Shown in pieces: positions 46,571 to 57,573 of a stretch of DNA of 64,000 bases. The notes beneath the pieces were generated by a model. The model had not been told where the DNA came from and ran no database searches. It saw nothing but the letters and a program-made list of their open reading frames with translations. Positions within the stretch are counted from its first letter, which is position 1. Each line of letters opens with the position of its first letter. A program made the translations under genes and the position numbers. This DNA comes from Collybiopsis luxurians FD-317 M1 (lineage: Eukaryota; Basidiomycota; Agaricomycetes; Agaricales; Omphalotaceae), in the NCBI GenBank assembly GCA_000827265.1, contig KN834771.1, forward strand, positions 327,330-391,329. Reading direction: 5' to 3'.

Positions 46571-47941
46571 TTAGTATTCATCATCTTGGGTATCAATTTG
46601 TCCCACAGTAACATAATTAGTGACCACTGTAGAACTGCCACCCATTGGGTCTGCATAATATATAGAATGAGTGGAATAGAAAGTCTGGTCCACAGGAGAA
46701 TTGTTGGTGTGTATCAGTATAAATACTGCAACAGGATATAGTGCCTATCAGAGAGCATTAGAACCATGAAAGGTAGAAATGAATTGAAGCACTTACTGAA
46801 ACAAGGTTAAAAAGATACTCCGCACTAGTCACAAATATGACAAATCCAAACCCCCCAGGAAGAGTGTTTAATCCAAATGAAATAACACCAAGGATTTGGA
46901 AAGCACAAAACACTGCTCCGCATTCAATTAAAAGCAGCATTATGTTCAAAGGCTGGCTTTGACGCCATGAAGCACTGGAGGCTTGTTGGAGGAAACGGAA
47001 GTGTACTCTGTAAGTAGTAAATTCAGCTCTTTGCAGCTACCTCAAATCCCTTATATATTGATATACTTACAGAGCTTTCACTACAATCATGACTGTTGCT
47101 AAAATATTTGTTGCCAAAGAGACTGCAATAGAAATTGCATCCATAATGTTGGTACCCGTAGTGACGGCAATGGCTTGATTTCCATCTTGGATAGTGTCAT
47201 ATATGCAGTCAGCTATGTTGATGACTGAAATTTGCAATACAAAGAAAAGAGAGGATTAGTTATCATCACAATTTTCATCATAGAAGACCTCCATACCTAT
47301 ATTCGCAGTCATGAAGATGGCAAGTATCCCCTTCCAAAATTTGCCCCGGAACAACACCCAAGCCCTCCAAACTACTATGAGATCACTGAGTATAATCTAA
47401 ATGGCATGTGAGAGTCTAATGTAAGTGAAATTCCTTGTGTTTGCAAATGCAGCACATACATTCACTGTCTCAGACCAGATTGACATATTGTCCCAGAGTA
47501 TGCCCTTGTTTATTGCCGAATCTGCTTCTGTAATTATATCCCCTGCGCCATCAATTGCTTGGAGAGCATCAAGCAAGGGATCCAAGGGAGTTCCGCCAAC
47601 ACAAAAGATTGTCCAAGTAAAGCTAAGGAAAATTCCTAGCAAGCAAGCTGCCATCTTTTTGTTCAGTTTGCGTCCTCCGGAACTTCTTCAGAGTCTGGTA
47701 ATGAGCAAGAAGTTGTAGTTCAACTTCGGACTTACAATGCAAAGTAAAGAATGACAAACATTCCCAGAAAAATACCTAAATATGACTAAAGTTTAGAAAG
47801 AAATCCTGATAATTCGAAAAAAAAAAAAAAAATAGCATGCAAGTTCTTACCATATCCTGTCATGAAAATAATGACTTGCATTCCCAGAAGAAGAAGATTT
47901 TGGCCATAGGAAGCTAATAGCTCCTGGACAGCAGATTCCAT
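46571..47941 (-). CDS. Seven-transmembrane paralogue F (331 aa)
   Basis: Exons 47941-47851, 47775-47736, 47685-47460, 47396-47297, 47224-47071, 47007-46797 and 46744-46571 total 996 nt, giving 331 residues. The protein has the seven hydrophobic segments and motifs of the family (ACLLGIFLSFTWTIFCVGG, DLIVVWRAWVLF, IMLLLIECGAVFCAFQILGV, ALYPVAVFILIHTNNS). The MGAN motif of segment four reads MTAN. A run of 16 A lies in intron 1. Its upstream DNA carries the same module and the GTCAACTTCGAAGATGATC word as E, indicating co-duplication of gene and promoter. Function unknown. Confidence 0.9.
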
Positions 47942-48074
47942 TGCAGAGAGTAAGATGTAGCCAAGTTCTACAGTTTCGTCGTGAATGCATTCTTTATATC
48001 AAATAAAGCACACGGTGTAGGTGCAACTGGCACTGGGTTTACGGTGCCTGTACCTCTTAACCTTCGATTCACAC

Positions 48075-48121
48075 TTGGCACGTCAACTTCGAAGATGATC
48101 GTGGTTGCCACTAACCCACTC
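48075..48121 (-). promoter_or_regulatory. Shared upstream motif of 7TM gene F
   Basis: TTGGCACGTCAACTTCGAAG followed by ATGATCGTGGTTGCCA lies about 140-180 bp from the ATG of F, as in E. Confidence 0.45.
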
Positions 48122-48462
48122 CTAGATCTGTATGAATTCACTGATTTCACATATGTACTGTCGCAAGGTTTCATAGGCTTGTCTCAGATACTACCAGTCA
48201 GGACCATCATTTAAGTTTCAAGTCGGTCACTGACACAATCTGATTAGAAGGCGCATTAATAAAAGGTTAGGTTAAACACAATAATTCTTCGTTTACCGCA
48301 ATGGTGCTTACCTTTCATACATCAAGGCACACAGTAACCGCAATATCAGTAAGACAGAAAAGACCACCAATGAGGAAAATGCGTTCGGTTGTACTTTCTG
48401 ATTTTGGGGTCATTTACAAATTCACCTGAGTTGTCAAGTGTAATAGATCTCGCAAACGATAA

Positions 48463-48935
48463 ATGGCGGAGATGGTCCGGAATTAGATCTAGACTGTTAG
48501 CAGGTAAAGCGTAACTTTTTTGGAGGCCTATGTTCGCGTGAGAGATCTGAATGCGTAGTTATCTCGCCTCGTCCCTGACAACTAGTAGCGATCACTGGAT
48601 TAACAGTCAACCCCGTACAAATCGTGTAAATCCTATTAATATTCTTTCCGTTGAGCGATATTTCCGTGGAAGAGCACTGGAAAGCTAAAGGAAAGTTCAC
48701 GGAACGTATAAGCTAACCGGCATGAATCGTCTGGTATAATCGTTTACAGTTGAAGTATCTCTTCCGCCGGTTTGGTATCAAATGAGAGACATAGTAGTGA
48801 TGCTGGTTACTGCGGTGCTAGCGTGACAGCGATGACCTTCGAGCTGATTTGATAGTCAACTGTTTAGTAACTGACAATGCATATAACCACTTTCAGTACT
48901 GCTGAAAACCATCCTTCACTCCGCCGGGAGCCCTA
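48463..48935. repeat. Duplicated upstream module, F copy
   Basis: This contains AAATGGCGGAGATGGTCCGG, AGATCTGAATGCGTAG, TTATCTCGCCTCGTCCCTGA, CACTTTCAGTACTGCTGAAA and CCGCCGGGAGCCC, in the order seen upstream of D and E. Confidence 0.7.
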
Positions 48936-49106
48936 TTGATATTATCTAATCTAATCTAAGTCGATTAGATAGTCGACAGCTTATCAATTGGCGCCCGAAG
49001 TAACACGTGAAAGGGGAAATGCGGAGACGCTGGTTGGTCCGGAACCCAACTCGGATCCAAATACTTGCCTTCCGCTCAAACTTCTTCCTCAGCTTCGACG
49101 TCTGTC

Positions 49107-51699
49107 ATGATTAGATACAAAACGCGCTCAGCAACGTCCTCAATAGCGCTGAGGCTCAAAATTCCTCGCGAATACCCGAGATTATCATACTCTCGTCCAT
49201 CTTCATCCAATTCATCGACGCCTCGCTCTTTTTCTACCTCCTCCTCTACCTTCAATTCCGAAAACTCCGCAAAATATGATCCCCGGTCCATTGAGCGAGT
49301 CGAAGACCAAGCAGATGTTTGCATTGTTGGTGCCGGACCAGCAGGGCTCAGCGCTGCTATTCGGATCAAACAACTTGAACGAGAAGCAAAGGAAAAGGGA
49401 GAACTAGACGAATCAAGGGAAATTCGCGTCGTTGTTCTTGAGAAAGGCAGTGAAGTCGGGGCACATATACTTTCTGGCGCGGTGCTTGAGCCTCGAGGTT
49501 TGATTCAGCTGCTCGGCCAGCCTGAGACGTATGAAGAAAAGTATGGTTCTGCTGCGCCGCTGGGAGTACCAGCGACGAGTTCCAGGATGATTTACTTGAC
49601 AGGAGGTGCGGATAAAGGAAGCGCGATCCCGATTCCGCATCCCCCGCAAATGGGGAACAAAGGTGCGCCTGACACCGTTTCCAACGCTCAGCTCTAACCT
49701 TCCCCTAGGCAACTACGTCATTTCCCTCTCCGCACTCACCCGTTGGCTTGCTTCGATCGCGGAAGAACATTATGGCGTTGAAATCTATCCTGGATTCGCC
49801 GGTGCCAGTTTGGTGTACAGTGACACCCCAGACGCCGATGATCCGTGGACGGGATGGGAAGGACGATGGGGAACGGAGGTCACAAAAATCGGCTCAAAAT
49901 CTACGTCCTCGAACTCACTGGGCAAAGTCCCCTCAGTCCTCGGCGTTTGTACCAACGATGTCGGCATTTCCAAGTCCAACACTGTCACAGATAACTTCGA
50001 GCCTGGAATGTTTTTCCGTGCACGCGTAACGTTACTGGCTGAAGGAGCACATGGATCCCTAACCAAAGCTGTTATAGCGAAATATGGATTAAGGAACGAA
50101 AGTGATCCGCAGACATATGGATTTGGTTTAAAGGAAGTTTGGAGGATTGCTCCAGAAGATAAACCGGAGACAGAGCAAAAGTACAAGCCAGGGGAAGTGG
50201 TGCATACGCTTGGGTTCCCTTTGGATGCCAACACTTATGGCGGAGGTTGGTTGTATCACATGGACAAAGGACTAGTTTCCATAGGATATGTGGTCGGTGC
50301 AGATTGGGAAAACCCATGGAGGAGTCCCTATAGAGATTTTCAGGTAATTCGAATGCGTTTCTTCCTTGTTCCGCACTCACGAACCATTTCTCAACAGATG
50401 ATGAAACATCACCCATATTTCCGCGATCTCCTGACGTCGAGCTCAGACTCCTCTTTTACACCGACCAGGATCGCGTACGGAGCCCGAGTACTGAATGAAG
50501 GCGGCGTACAGTCGCTTCCCTTGCTGCACTTCCCTGGTGGAGCTTTGGTTGGTGATTCTGCGGGAGTCGTCAACGTTGCAAAGATCAAAGGCATTCACAA
50601 TTCGATGGGGACGGGCATATTGGGAGGCGAGGGCGCGTGGAAAGTAGTCAAGGAAGAAGCCAGTGAGGATGGTATGTCCCCAAACTATCTATTTTTACTA
50701 TATCTCATGCCAACCGTCAATAGCCTCCGTTCCTGCTGCAGACCTCTCGCCCTACACGTCCGCCTTCACCAAATCATGGGTCTACTCTGACCTACACGAA
50801 ATCCGCAACCTCCGTCCATCGTTCAACCTTCCCTTCTTCAAATCCCGCGGCTTGGGTCTCTTCGGCGGTGTCGCTTACTCTGGCATCGACTCGTTGATAT
50901 TGAAAGGTCGTACACCGTGGACATTCAGGCATACCTCTTCAGAAGAGGAAAGGGTGAAACATATCAACGCGAGTCCGTCGCTTGATTCCGCGCACACGGG
51001 TAAAGCCGCGTCTGCGGGCAAGTATAAAGAGATCAAGTACCCCCCGTTCCAACCACCGCTGTCAACGGATTTGTTAACGAGCGTGATGCTTACCGGAACG
51101 AGTCATGAAGAGGATCAGCCGGAACATCTCCGGGTATTTAAGCTTGGAGAGTGGGATCCTGAGGCTGTTTCGGGAGCTACTACGGAGGTGCTCGGTTCTG
51201 AGGCAGGCAGGGAAGTTGCCGAAGGTGAAGGTGAGAGGGGGCTGAAGAGTGAACAGGAACGAAGGAGGGAGCATGTTCGGGTGAATGTAGGTGAATTTGC
51301 TGGGTTGTTGGGACGGGCATGTCCGGCGGGGGTTTATGAATATGTGGATGATGAGGCGTCAAAGAATGGAAATGCGAATGGGGAAGGGTGGGAAGGGAAG
51401 AAGTTGGTGATCAATGCTCAGGTGAGGTTTTCGGTTGTTTGTCGTTTAGTTGTTAGCAACTGACCTCGATCTCGACCCTCCCCAAAAACTTGCACATGTA
51501 GAACTGTATCCATTGTAAACTGTGCGATGTCAAAGTCCCTACGCAGGATATAACTTGGACGGTTCCAGAAGGTGGAGGAGGACCAAAGTACAGTGAGTGC
51601 TCATTTGGTTATCTTCGGAATACGTCTCTGTCTCCCTTGCTATCTTTCCATTGTAATTCCGCGTACTGACTGGTCCTATCCGTTCCAGCTGTGACATAG
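49107..51699 (+). CDS. Electron transfer flavoprotein-ubiquinone oxidoreductase, mitochondrial
   Basis: This inner-membrane enzyme (ETF-QO, EC 1.5.5.1) passes electrons from electron transfer flavoprotein to ubiquinone, linking fatty-acid and amino-acid oxidation to respiration. Six exons (49107-49662, 49709-50343, 50398-50671, 50724-51421, 51502-51592, 51689-51699) give 754 residues. Residues 1-50 are basic, Ser/Arg-rich and fit a mitochondrial presequence. The FAD dinucleotide site is [11 protein letters not shown] (about 74-84). [19 protein letters not shown] and [11 protein letters not shown] follow. The membrane/ubiquinone region includes [15 protein letters not shown]. The 4Fe-4S ligands are the Cys of [11 protein letters not shown] plus the three of [11 protein letters not shown], the last three in exon 5. 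The protein is longer than the usual ~620-650 residues because of a charged insertion near residues 640-670. The start at 49107 gives the presequence. A decayed copy of exon 1 lies at 43620-43772. Confidence 0.95.
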
Positions 51700-52276
51700 T
51701 ATATATGCATAAGCATTGACGGCCCTACATTACATCAAGAACTATGAGTCTCAAGCGAAAAGTTGCGGTTGCATTTGTCTCAGCACGAGACCACATAGGA
51801 CTTACATCTTCTCATCTTTCCCTAAGTCGGCCACTGTTTTAAGCGAGTACGCACATGCATGTATGATTGTATTTTTAGTAGTAATAACAAGTAGCACTCG
51901 AGTCTTTGAATTGGCTCGGGTCGGGATTCGGGACTCTCTGGTCACTGGTGCCAACGAGGGTAGCCCCCAGAATTTACTGTTGAACCGAGGGACTTTGGCT
52001 GTCAGGGAGGCCGCAGCGCAACGCCTGCCTAAGCAATGCATGCGGCCGAACTTTGACCGCAGCTGTTTAGCGAACACTATAAGAGATGCCTAAAGGTATA
52101 CTTACTCGTACTCTATTCTCAAAACTGCTGGCTCAGTCGGGATTCCCAGAGTTCATCCCCATATCGACATTCCGTTTTCTCTCCGTGCGCTTCAACCCTC
52201 CGCATTCATCGTGTTCACTGCCGGCGTCGCCCACGCTGTAGTTTGAGATCTCTGGTATTCCACAGCGTGCGGATCC
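51700..52276. other. Intergenic, nothing recognised
   Basis: A 125-codon plus-strand frame (51716-52093) has no recognisable domain and probably overlaps the 3' flank of ETF-QO. Confidence 0.4.
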
Positions 52277-52855
52277 ATGCGTTTAAGCACTTTATTTACC
52301 GCCCTCGCGTTGGTCACTGGTGTATGTGCGGTGCCTCTGTTGGTGAGTACTCCATCTACTCAGTGACGCTATACTTCATGGCTAATCAATTCTTAGGATG
52401 GAAAGAAAACTGGGGCCCGCGGACTACCTTTATACCGGGGCGGGGCAGATCAGCGCCCCGCAAAAGACCCTCATTCTCAATCCGGGACAATATTCAGAGT
52501 CACATTCCACACGGGCCCCCAAGGAGTTGCAGGACACAACCAAGCGACGGAACATGAAGCCCAGCAAGTCGTCAAAGACCTGCTCAACTTTCAGGAAGCC
52601 AAACGCGCAGTGGGACTGCCAACATCGCAAAACAGTCACATAGAGTTTCAGTTCACGAACCGGTATCCATATCAGGAAATACCACAGGGAGGTTCGGTCC
52701 TCTTCGAGTTCACCACTTCTCCGACGTTGCAAAACTGCAATCCAAAGTGTAGCGGTTGGGCTGCTTATTCTGACTCGAATGATCACAGCGATCCTCACGG
52801 GATGATACAGAAATCGAATGGAAACGTTATTTTTGATCATTTGTCACAAAATTAG
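52277..52855 (+). CDS. Small secreted protein (174 aa), family unknown
   Basis: Two exons (52277-52342, 52397-52855) join in phase to 174 residues. Residues 1-19 are a clear signal peptide (MRLSTLFTALALVTGVCAVP). The mature part is hydrophilic, His/Gln-rich in the middle, with GTIFRVTFHTGPQGVAGHNQ, then KDLLNFQEAKRAVGLP, and FQFTNRYPYQEIPQGGSVLF. It has only two mature cysteines (NCNPKCSGW), which could form one disulfide. It is probably exported to the wall or medium; no enzymatic motif is evident. It lies tail-to-tail with the hexosaminidase gene. Confidence 0.85.
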
Positions 52856-53074
52856 TCGAAGTACTTCCTTACGTTGTATTTGGGTCTCAAACGTATCGGA
52901 GAAGAATTACTATAGCTGCGGAAGTGGACTAAAGCTCAATATATTTAGCTTGCTTTGACCTAAAATGTAACGCTCCTAAATTCCAAACCGTATTTCGACA
53001 AGTCGATTATTCCAAAAGAGCAAAGAGGATCGGCATAGTTTACAAATGTCCGTGAATAGTACGCAGATCAGTAG
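52856..53074. terminator. Convergent 3' intergenic region
   Basis: About 220 bp between the stops of the secreted-protein gene (plus) and the hexosaminidase gene (minus). It must hold both polyadenylation signals, but no unique signal could be fixed. Confidence 0.35.
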
Positions 53075-55460
53075 CTAGGCTGTAAGATCACAAACCCCCG
53101 GTCGGAGAGCACACCACTGCGGCTGAAGGGGAATAACTCCAATACCACGTTGAGCCATTCTGAACGCAATATCATGTAAACGAGGGAGCGCTGTGCTGAT
53201 GTTACGTCCAGGTCCTGACCAAAAGAGCTCCGCGGATGAGGCGGCTCGTGGCCAGACTATACTGTCGAGATTAGAGGGGCCACTCTATTGTAGATCGAGT
53301 GTGAACAAATATGGTGAGCCAAATGAAGTCAAAGTTGCTCACCTGTTCCGTCCAAAGTAATTGTTCGCCTCCTAGTACAAGTTTGGCTTGAGCATCGGTT
53401 AGATTGGCGGTGGGATCAAAAGTGTACGTGTGCTGCCAAGATTTAAACGGATCGCACCTAACCAAAGTTGAGAATAACTGAACGAAATCATGACGCCAAA
53501 GTAATTCACCAGCTAACAGCATTAGGAGTATCCCCTATCCATTCTCCTGCGCCTGGAGCAACAATCAGCAAGAAACGAGACAAACAGGAAAAAGAGCAAG
53601 CTTACCGCAATCAAGATACATGTAGTCTGAAGGAGCGTGAACGAGTCTGAATCCCTTGTCGGCCACGGCCGCAGCGTCTGCGGATGAAATCCACACCCTA
53701 CATTATACGAGCATATGAGCAGATTTTTGGATACGCGATCGGACACCATACTGCACTCACATCACAATAGTGTCGTTGGATAGCGTAAGATTGAAATTGA
53801 GGACCATTTCTATAAAACTGGTCGGTACATGAGCACAAAGAGATTGCAATTCTGAATCACCTTCCCAAACTACAGGTGTTTTTCCATTGCTCTTGAGAGC
53901 TGCATGATTGGCTTGTATAAAGGTGTCCAGGGCCTGCTCGAGAGTCTTTCCGCTCGCTTTCAACTCGGCCTGTGTGGGCCCGTCGATCGCGTAGCATTCG
54001 TCGTTCACCTCATCGCCCCCCGAGGAGAAGTACTTTCCTGGAAAGAGAGAAGATGCCGAAGAAAACAGGGAAGCAGTAAACTCGGTGGTATTGGCGCTGG
54101 CAAGACGGAGTTGTCCGGCAGGAGGTTCTACACGTTCGGAGGTAAAGGACGAGACGAAGACCAGGATGGAGAGCAACAAACCGTTAGCGTAATTTGCCCA
54201 TGGAGTTGCCAAAGCACATGCGACATGCTCTGGGAATGCCTGCGCGATGCTCGTAGTGTGGCCCGGAGCTAGAATCAAGTTGTCAAAACCTAAACCAGTC
54301 CATAGATAGAGTGTACTCGCTGTCAATCTCGGGTAGGACATCTATTCCGCGCTATCGCAACAAAATTAGAAAATAGGCTGCCACAGACAGCACCCGGTAC
54401 TCACTGCTGCAGCGTAAGTGACAATATTCTGCACATCAGCAGTGCTGTAGATCATTGACGAGCCGTAAGCTCCCTTGGCGGACAGATCCGGGAACTCTGG
54501 GATCTCCAATGGGAAGCTCTGGCTGTCGACCGCATGCCAATGGAAGGTGGTCATCTGGAAGTGACATGCATGAGAAACAGAGACTTAAGATTAGAACGCC
54601 ACTAACATGAACCCAGCTCATTGCATCCAGTGTACGCAGGATGTCTTTCACAGGGAAACTAATGCGGGGATCCTGTCAGAACGGAGATACAGCGAGAATG
54701 ATACAAGGGACAGCGTACAAGTTCCTAGGTACGAATGAAGATATCGAATGTTAGGGTGGCAGATATCCTCGAGCATCAGTAGTTACCTGCTCGTATCGAG
54801 CATAAAGCCTCGATACGGCTAGATTGAAAGATCGTCAAACTTGTTAATCATATCTGTCTAGATCCCACTCACATAGGCGGGCGAATCCGTGATAGAAATG
54901 GGAGCCTCAATAGTGTAAGTGATATCATTGAGGTTGTACCACAACTGACCTACATGAGGGCGTATCAGCACAGATGAACAGTATCTCTACACAGATTGCA
55001 GCTCACTAAAGGTAGTGAGACCGCGGAACAAGCCCAAAGATGAATTGGCCGTAAGCGTTGCTTTTGAACCATTCTCTGGAACCGTCAGACTGTATCCCTC
55101 CACACGATTGTCAATATCGTCTGTAGCTTCCTCCGAAATACTTCTGATTTGCCCACTGTGTCCAGTACCGAAAGACAGCACAAGAGATGAAATTGTGGGG
55201 GCATTCTGTAAACGTTCGGCATTGGAAGCTCCCCTATCTACGACTAGAATCTCAAGTTTATCGTTCTGAAGGAAACCCTTTGTACGATCCGCTGCATCCA
55301 GGAGATCCTGCGACGCATTCGAGATCGCGGAGGTGTCAATTTCAAAGTTTGTCGCAAGCTTCAGCGCTTGGTTGCCCGTAGAAAGATCAACAGGTATGGG
55401 CCAGAGGGCATAAGCAGCACTACTGACGGCTGCTATGACAAGAGGGAATCTGCAGGCCAT
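53075..55460 (-). CDS. Beta-N-acetylhexosaminidase, GH20, secreted (571 aa)
   Basis: This enzyme removes terminal N-acetylglucosamine from chitin oligomers or glycans. Thirteen exons (55460-55007, 54949-54873, 54818-54787, 54724-54719, 54658-54607, 54554-54405, 54351-54321, 54268-54182, 54127-53761, 53697-53606, 53552-53510, 53457-53343, 53284-53075) give 571 residues, the usual family size. Features: signal peptide (MACRFPLVIAAVSSAAYA); GH20 N-terminal domain to about residue 170; YPYRGFMLDTSRNFFPVKDI; TFHWHAVDSQSFP; EIDTPGHT; and the catalytic pair D335-E336 in SSGGDEVND. Then come VVWEG, the YLDCGAGEW tryptophan region, LLWTEQ and SIVWPRAASSAELFW near the end. Exon 4 is only 6 nt, and the intron after exon 7 starts with GC (GACA/GCGAGT). 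Both are needed to restore conserved residues. The substrate mechanism is inferred from the family. Confidence 0.93.
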
Positions 55461-55647
55461 GGTGGGAGAAAAGAAGCACGACTTGCAGAAGCGAACATGG
55501 GTTCATGAGTGAGAGACAGTTGGCATGTGAGCGCTTAAATACCTCGCTAGATAACAGATATCGTGATAGAAAAAATACATAGTAACGTATACCTAGCGTG
55601 AAGTATAAAATCATCCAGTTTTAATTGAAGGAATAGGCCTACACCTA

Positions 55648-57255
55648 TCATTCAGCTGGGTCCTTTCCCTCGACACTCAAAGACAACCCCAACTTCCTCA
55701 GACGAAGCAGAGGTAAGTACTCTGCCTGATCCACAGGATCCGGTACAGCCAAATTCACATTCCGGATGCAAGCCACACCTATCTTGGAAGCAAAAGCTTC
55801 GTCAGGATTCCATCGGGACGATATGACCTCGATAAAGGCGCTGTGGTTGAAGCCAGTCGACCGCACGACTAAACTCAGCGATTGGAGCTTGGGAAGGATG
55901 GGCCAGCTAGAAGACCGGAGGGCGCTGCACTCGTAACTGTGTAAGCTTTGGATGAGAGCTTCCGTAATCGGGAGTTCAATTTCGTCAGGATCCTCATCGT
56001 CGATAATAAAGTCGGTGACTGTAAGCTCTTCAAGGGAAGGAAGCCTTTTCAGTAACGCGACAATGTGTTTGTCTGTTAAAAAGACAGCCTCGAGATCTAA
56101 CTTCGTCAATGAACAATTGGAGCGTGTCAGGAATAGATCAATGACGTTGAAAGATTCTTGCGAATACACCTGCGTAATTTCAGCAGATCGGCTGTAAAAC
56201 ATCTGGTTGAGGGAAAGCGTAGTAAGGGAAGGGATAGTGAGTGAGCGGAGAGCACACCAAATCACGCCGCCGGGGGTGACATTGGCAGCATAATTGTAAG
56301 AGACAGAGAGCGAGGCCAGGCGAGGAATGACAATTGGGAGCTCCGGAAAGGGTGAATCCGGCTCCTCCCCGAGCGGTGCCTCGGTCAATGTGAGCGTTCT
56401 GAGTTGAGGAGTGAGGTTCAGAAGCTCGTGTAGATGATTTCCAGTACTTAAGTTATACATCAGATCTGTTATCTGATGTAAAACGACCGAGTTCAATTCG
56501 ATGTTCGCATTAGTTGGCCAGAGCGTATGTAACTTCGGCGCACGAATAAATATGTCCAAATTCACTGGCACGTCGTGATAGTTTGCTGCGACAGTTACTG
56601 ACTCGAGGGCAGGAAAATCGAACCCTTCCTGTCCGTTGAAGAATCTGGCCGCTTCGGAATCGAGGAATAGCATCACGCGCTGCCAGCGGATAGAATAGTC
56701 AAAAAGTGTTCGAAAGAGAGAGTGACTCTCGGACGATTGAACATATAGGGTCAGCGTCAGAGGCTGGTGCTTAGACCGTTGTAAGCATAAAACAACAGCT
56801 TCTTCAAGTTTTTGACTAGATCCAGAACGTATGCGTACCCAAAAATTCGACCAAAGCTTTGAGCTTGAAAGAGCCAGAAGACGCCATCGAGCACAGACGG
56901 CACTGACGTAGAATGGACCAACGGAGAGGCCAAATGTAGGAAGAGCAGAAATATCCTGGCAAACATAGACGAAGATTCGAATCAAGAGCTCATTTGGAAG
57001 ACGATGGATCGGGGAAAGTAAGGACCGAAGGGACTGTTGAGATTTCCGAGCACGCTCTCGTCTGCTTTTAAGCTGCAAAAGCTGGCTTTCCAGCCGACAT
57101 ATCTCATCATCATACCAACCCAGGTCATCCTGCACCGAGAGAACAAGGTCTCGTACTTCAGATAGTTGACGTTCTGAAAGCCCATGTGGCGACCTAGAGT
57201 ATTCATGAATTTTCCTCGCATCAATATCGACGCTCGAACGGAAGCTGCTCGACAT
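55648..57255 (-). CDS. F-box protein with LRR-like C-terminus (535 aa)
   Basis: A single uninterrupted frame. Residues about 45-75 form a short coiled coil (DDEICRLESQLLQLKSRRER), a usual prelude in mushroom F-box proteins. The F-box follows at about 82-130 (SPIHRLPNELLIRIFVYVCQ, then SAVCARWRLLALSSSKLWSNF). The remaining ~400 residues are leucine-rich segments such as LPSLEELTVTDF and LTKLDLEAVFL. The likely role is as a substrate adaptor of an SCF ubiquitin ligase; the target is unknown. It is a distant relative of the F-box gene at 17155-18549. The start at 57255 is the first ATG, and no upstream exon is needed. Confidence 0.88.
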   Translation of the reverse strand: MSSSFRSSVDIDARKIHEYSRSPHGLSERQLSEVRDLVLSVQDDLGWYDDEICRLESQLLQLKSRRERARKSQQSLRSLLSPIHRLPNELLIRIFVYVCQDISALPTFGLSVGPFYVSAVCARWRLLALSSSKLWSNFWVRIRSGSSQKLEEAVVLCLQRSKHQPLTLTLYVQSSESHSLFRTLFDYSIRWQRVMLFLDSEAARFFNGQEGFDFPALESVTVAANYHDVPVNLDIFIRAPKLHTLWPTNANIELNSVVLHQITDLMYNLSTGNHLHELLNLTPQLRTLTLTEAPLGEEPDSPFPELPIVIPRLASLSVSYNYAANVTPGGVIWCALRSLTIPSLTTLSLNQMFYSRSAEITQVYSQESFNVIDLFLTRSNCSLTKLDLEAVFLTDKHIVALLKRLPSLEELTVTDFIIDDEDPDEIELPITEALIQSLHSYECSALRSSSWPILPKLQSLSLVVRSTGFNHSAFIEVISSRWNPDEAFASKIGVACIRNVNLAVPDPVDQAEYLPLLRLRKLGLSLSVEGKDPAE

Positions 57256-57573
57256 TTGTAAAGAGCTGTAGTAGAGTCAACATATGTTGCAAACTCTGTA
57301 CATGTTAAAGCTCGCATAATGAGACCTACCTTCGAGATGATGATGGTTCAGATCTCAGAAGCAAAGGTAAATAAAGATTGCCGCCGGGTAAGAACAGAGG
57401 CGGTATCACGGAGCCGGATAGGACGAGGGGCAATGTACAGCTATAAAACATCCTCGCTACCTATTATTCCAAAAATAATCGAATTACAGCGGTTATAATA
57501 CATAGATGAGCATGGATTCTACATAAACAGAACAAAAGCAAGCGATATTACAGTTCAATTACCTCGAAACTCT
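57256..57573. other. Intergenic, promoter of the F-box gene and 3' flank of its neighbour
   Basis: No open frame with coding character. Confidence 0.4.

Larger units (their letters stand above)
47942..49106. other. Shared upstream region of F (left) and ETF-QO (right)
   Basis: The left 1 kb is the duplicated upstream module of 7TM gene F. The final ~150 bp before 49107 belong to the divergently placed ETF-QO gene. No gene inside. Confidence 0.5.
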
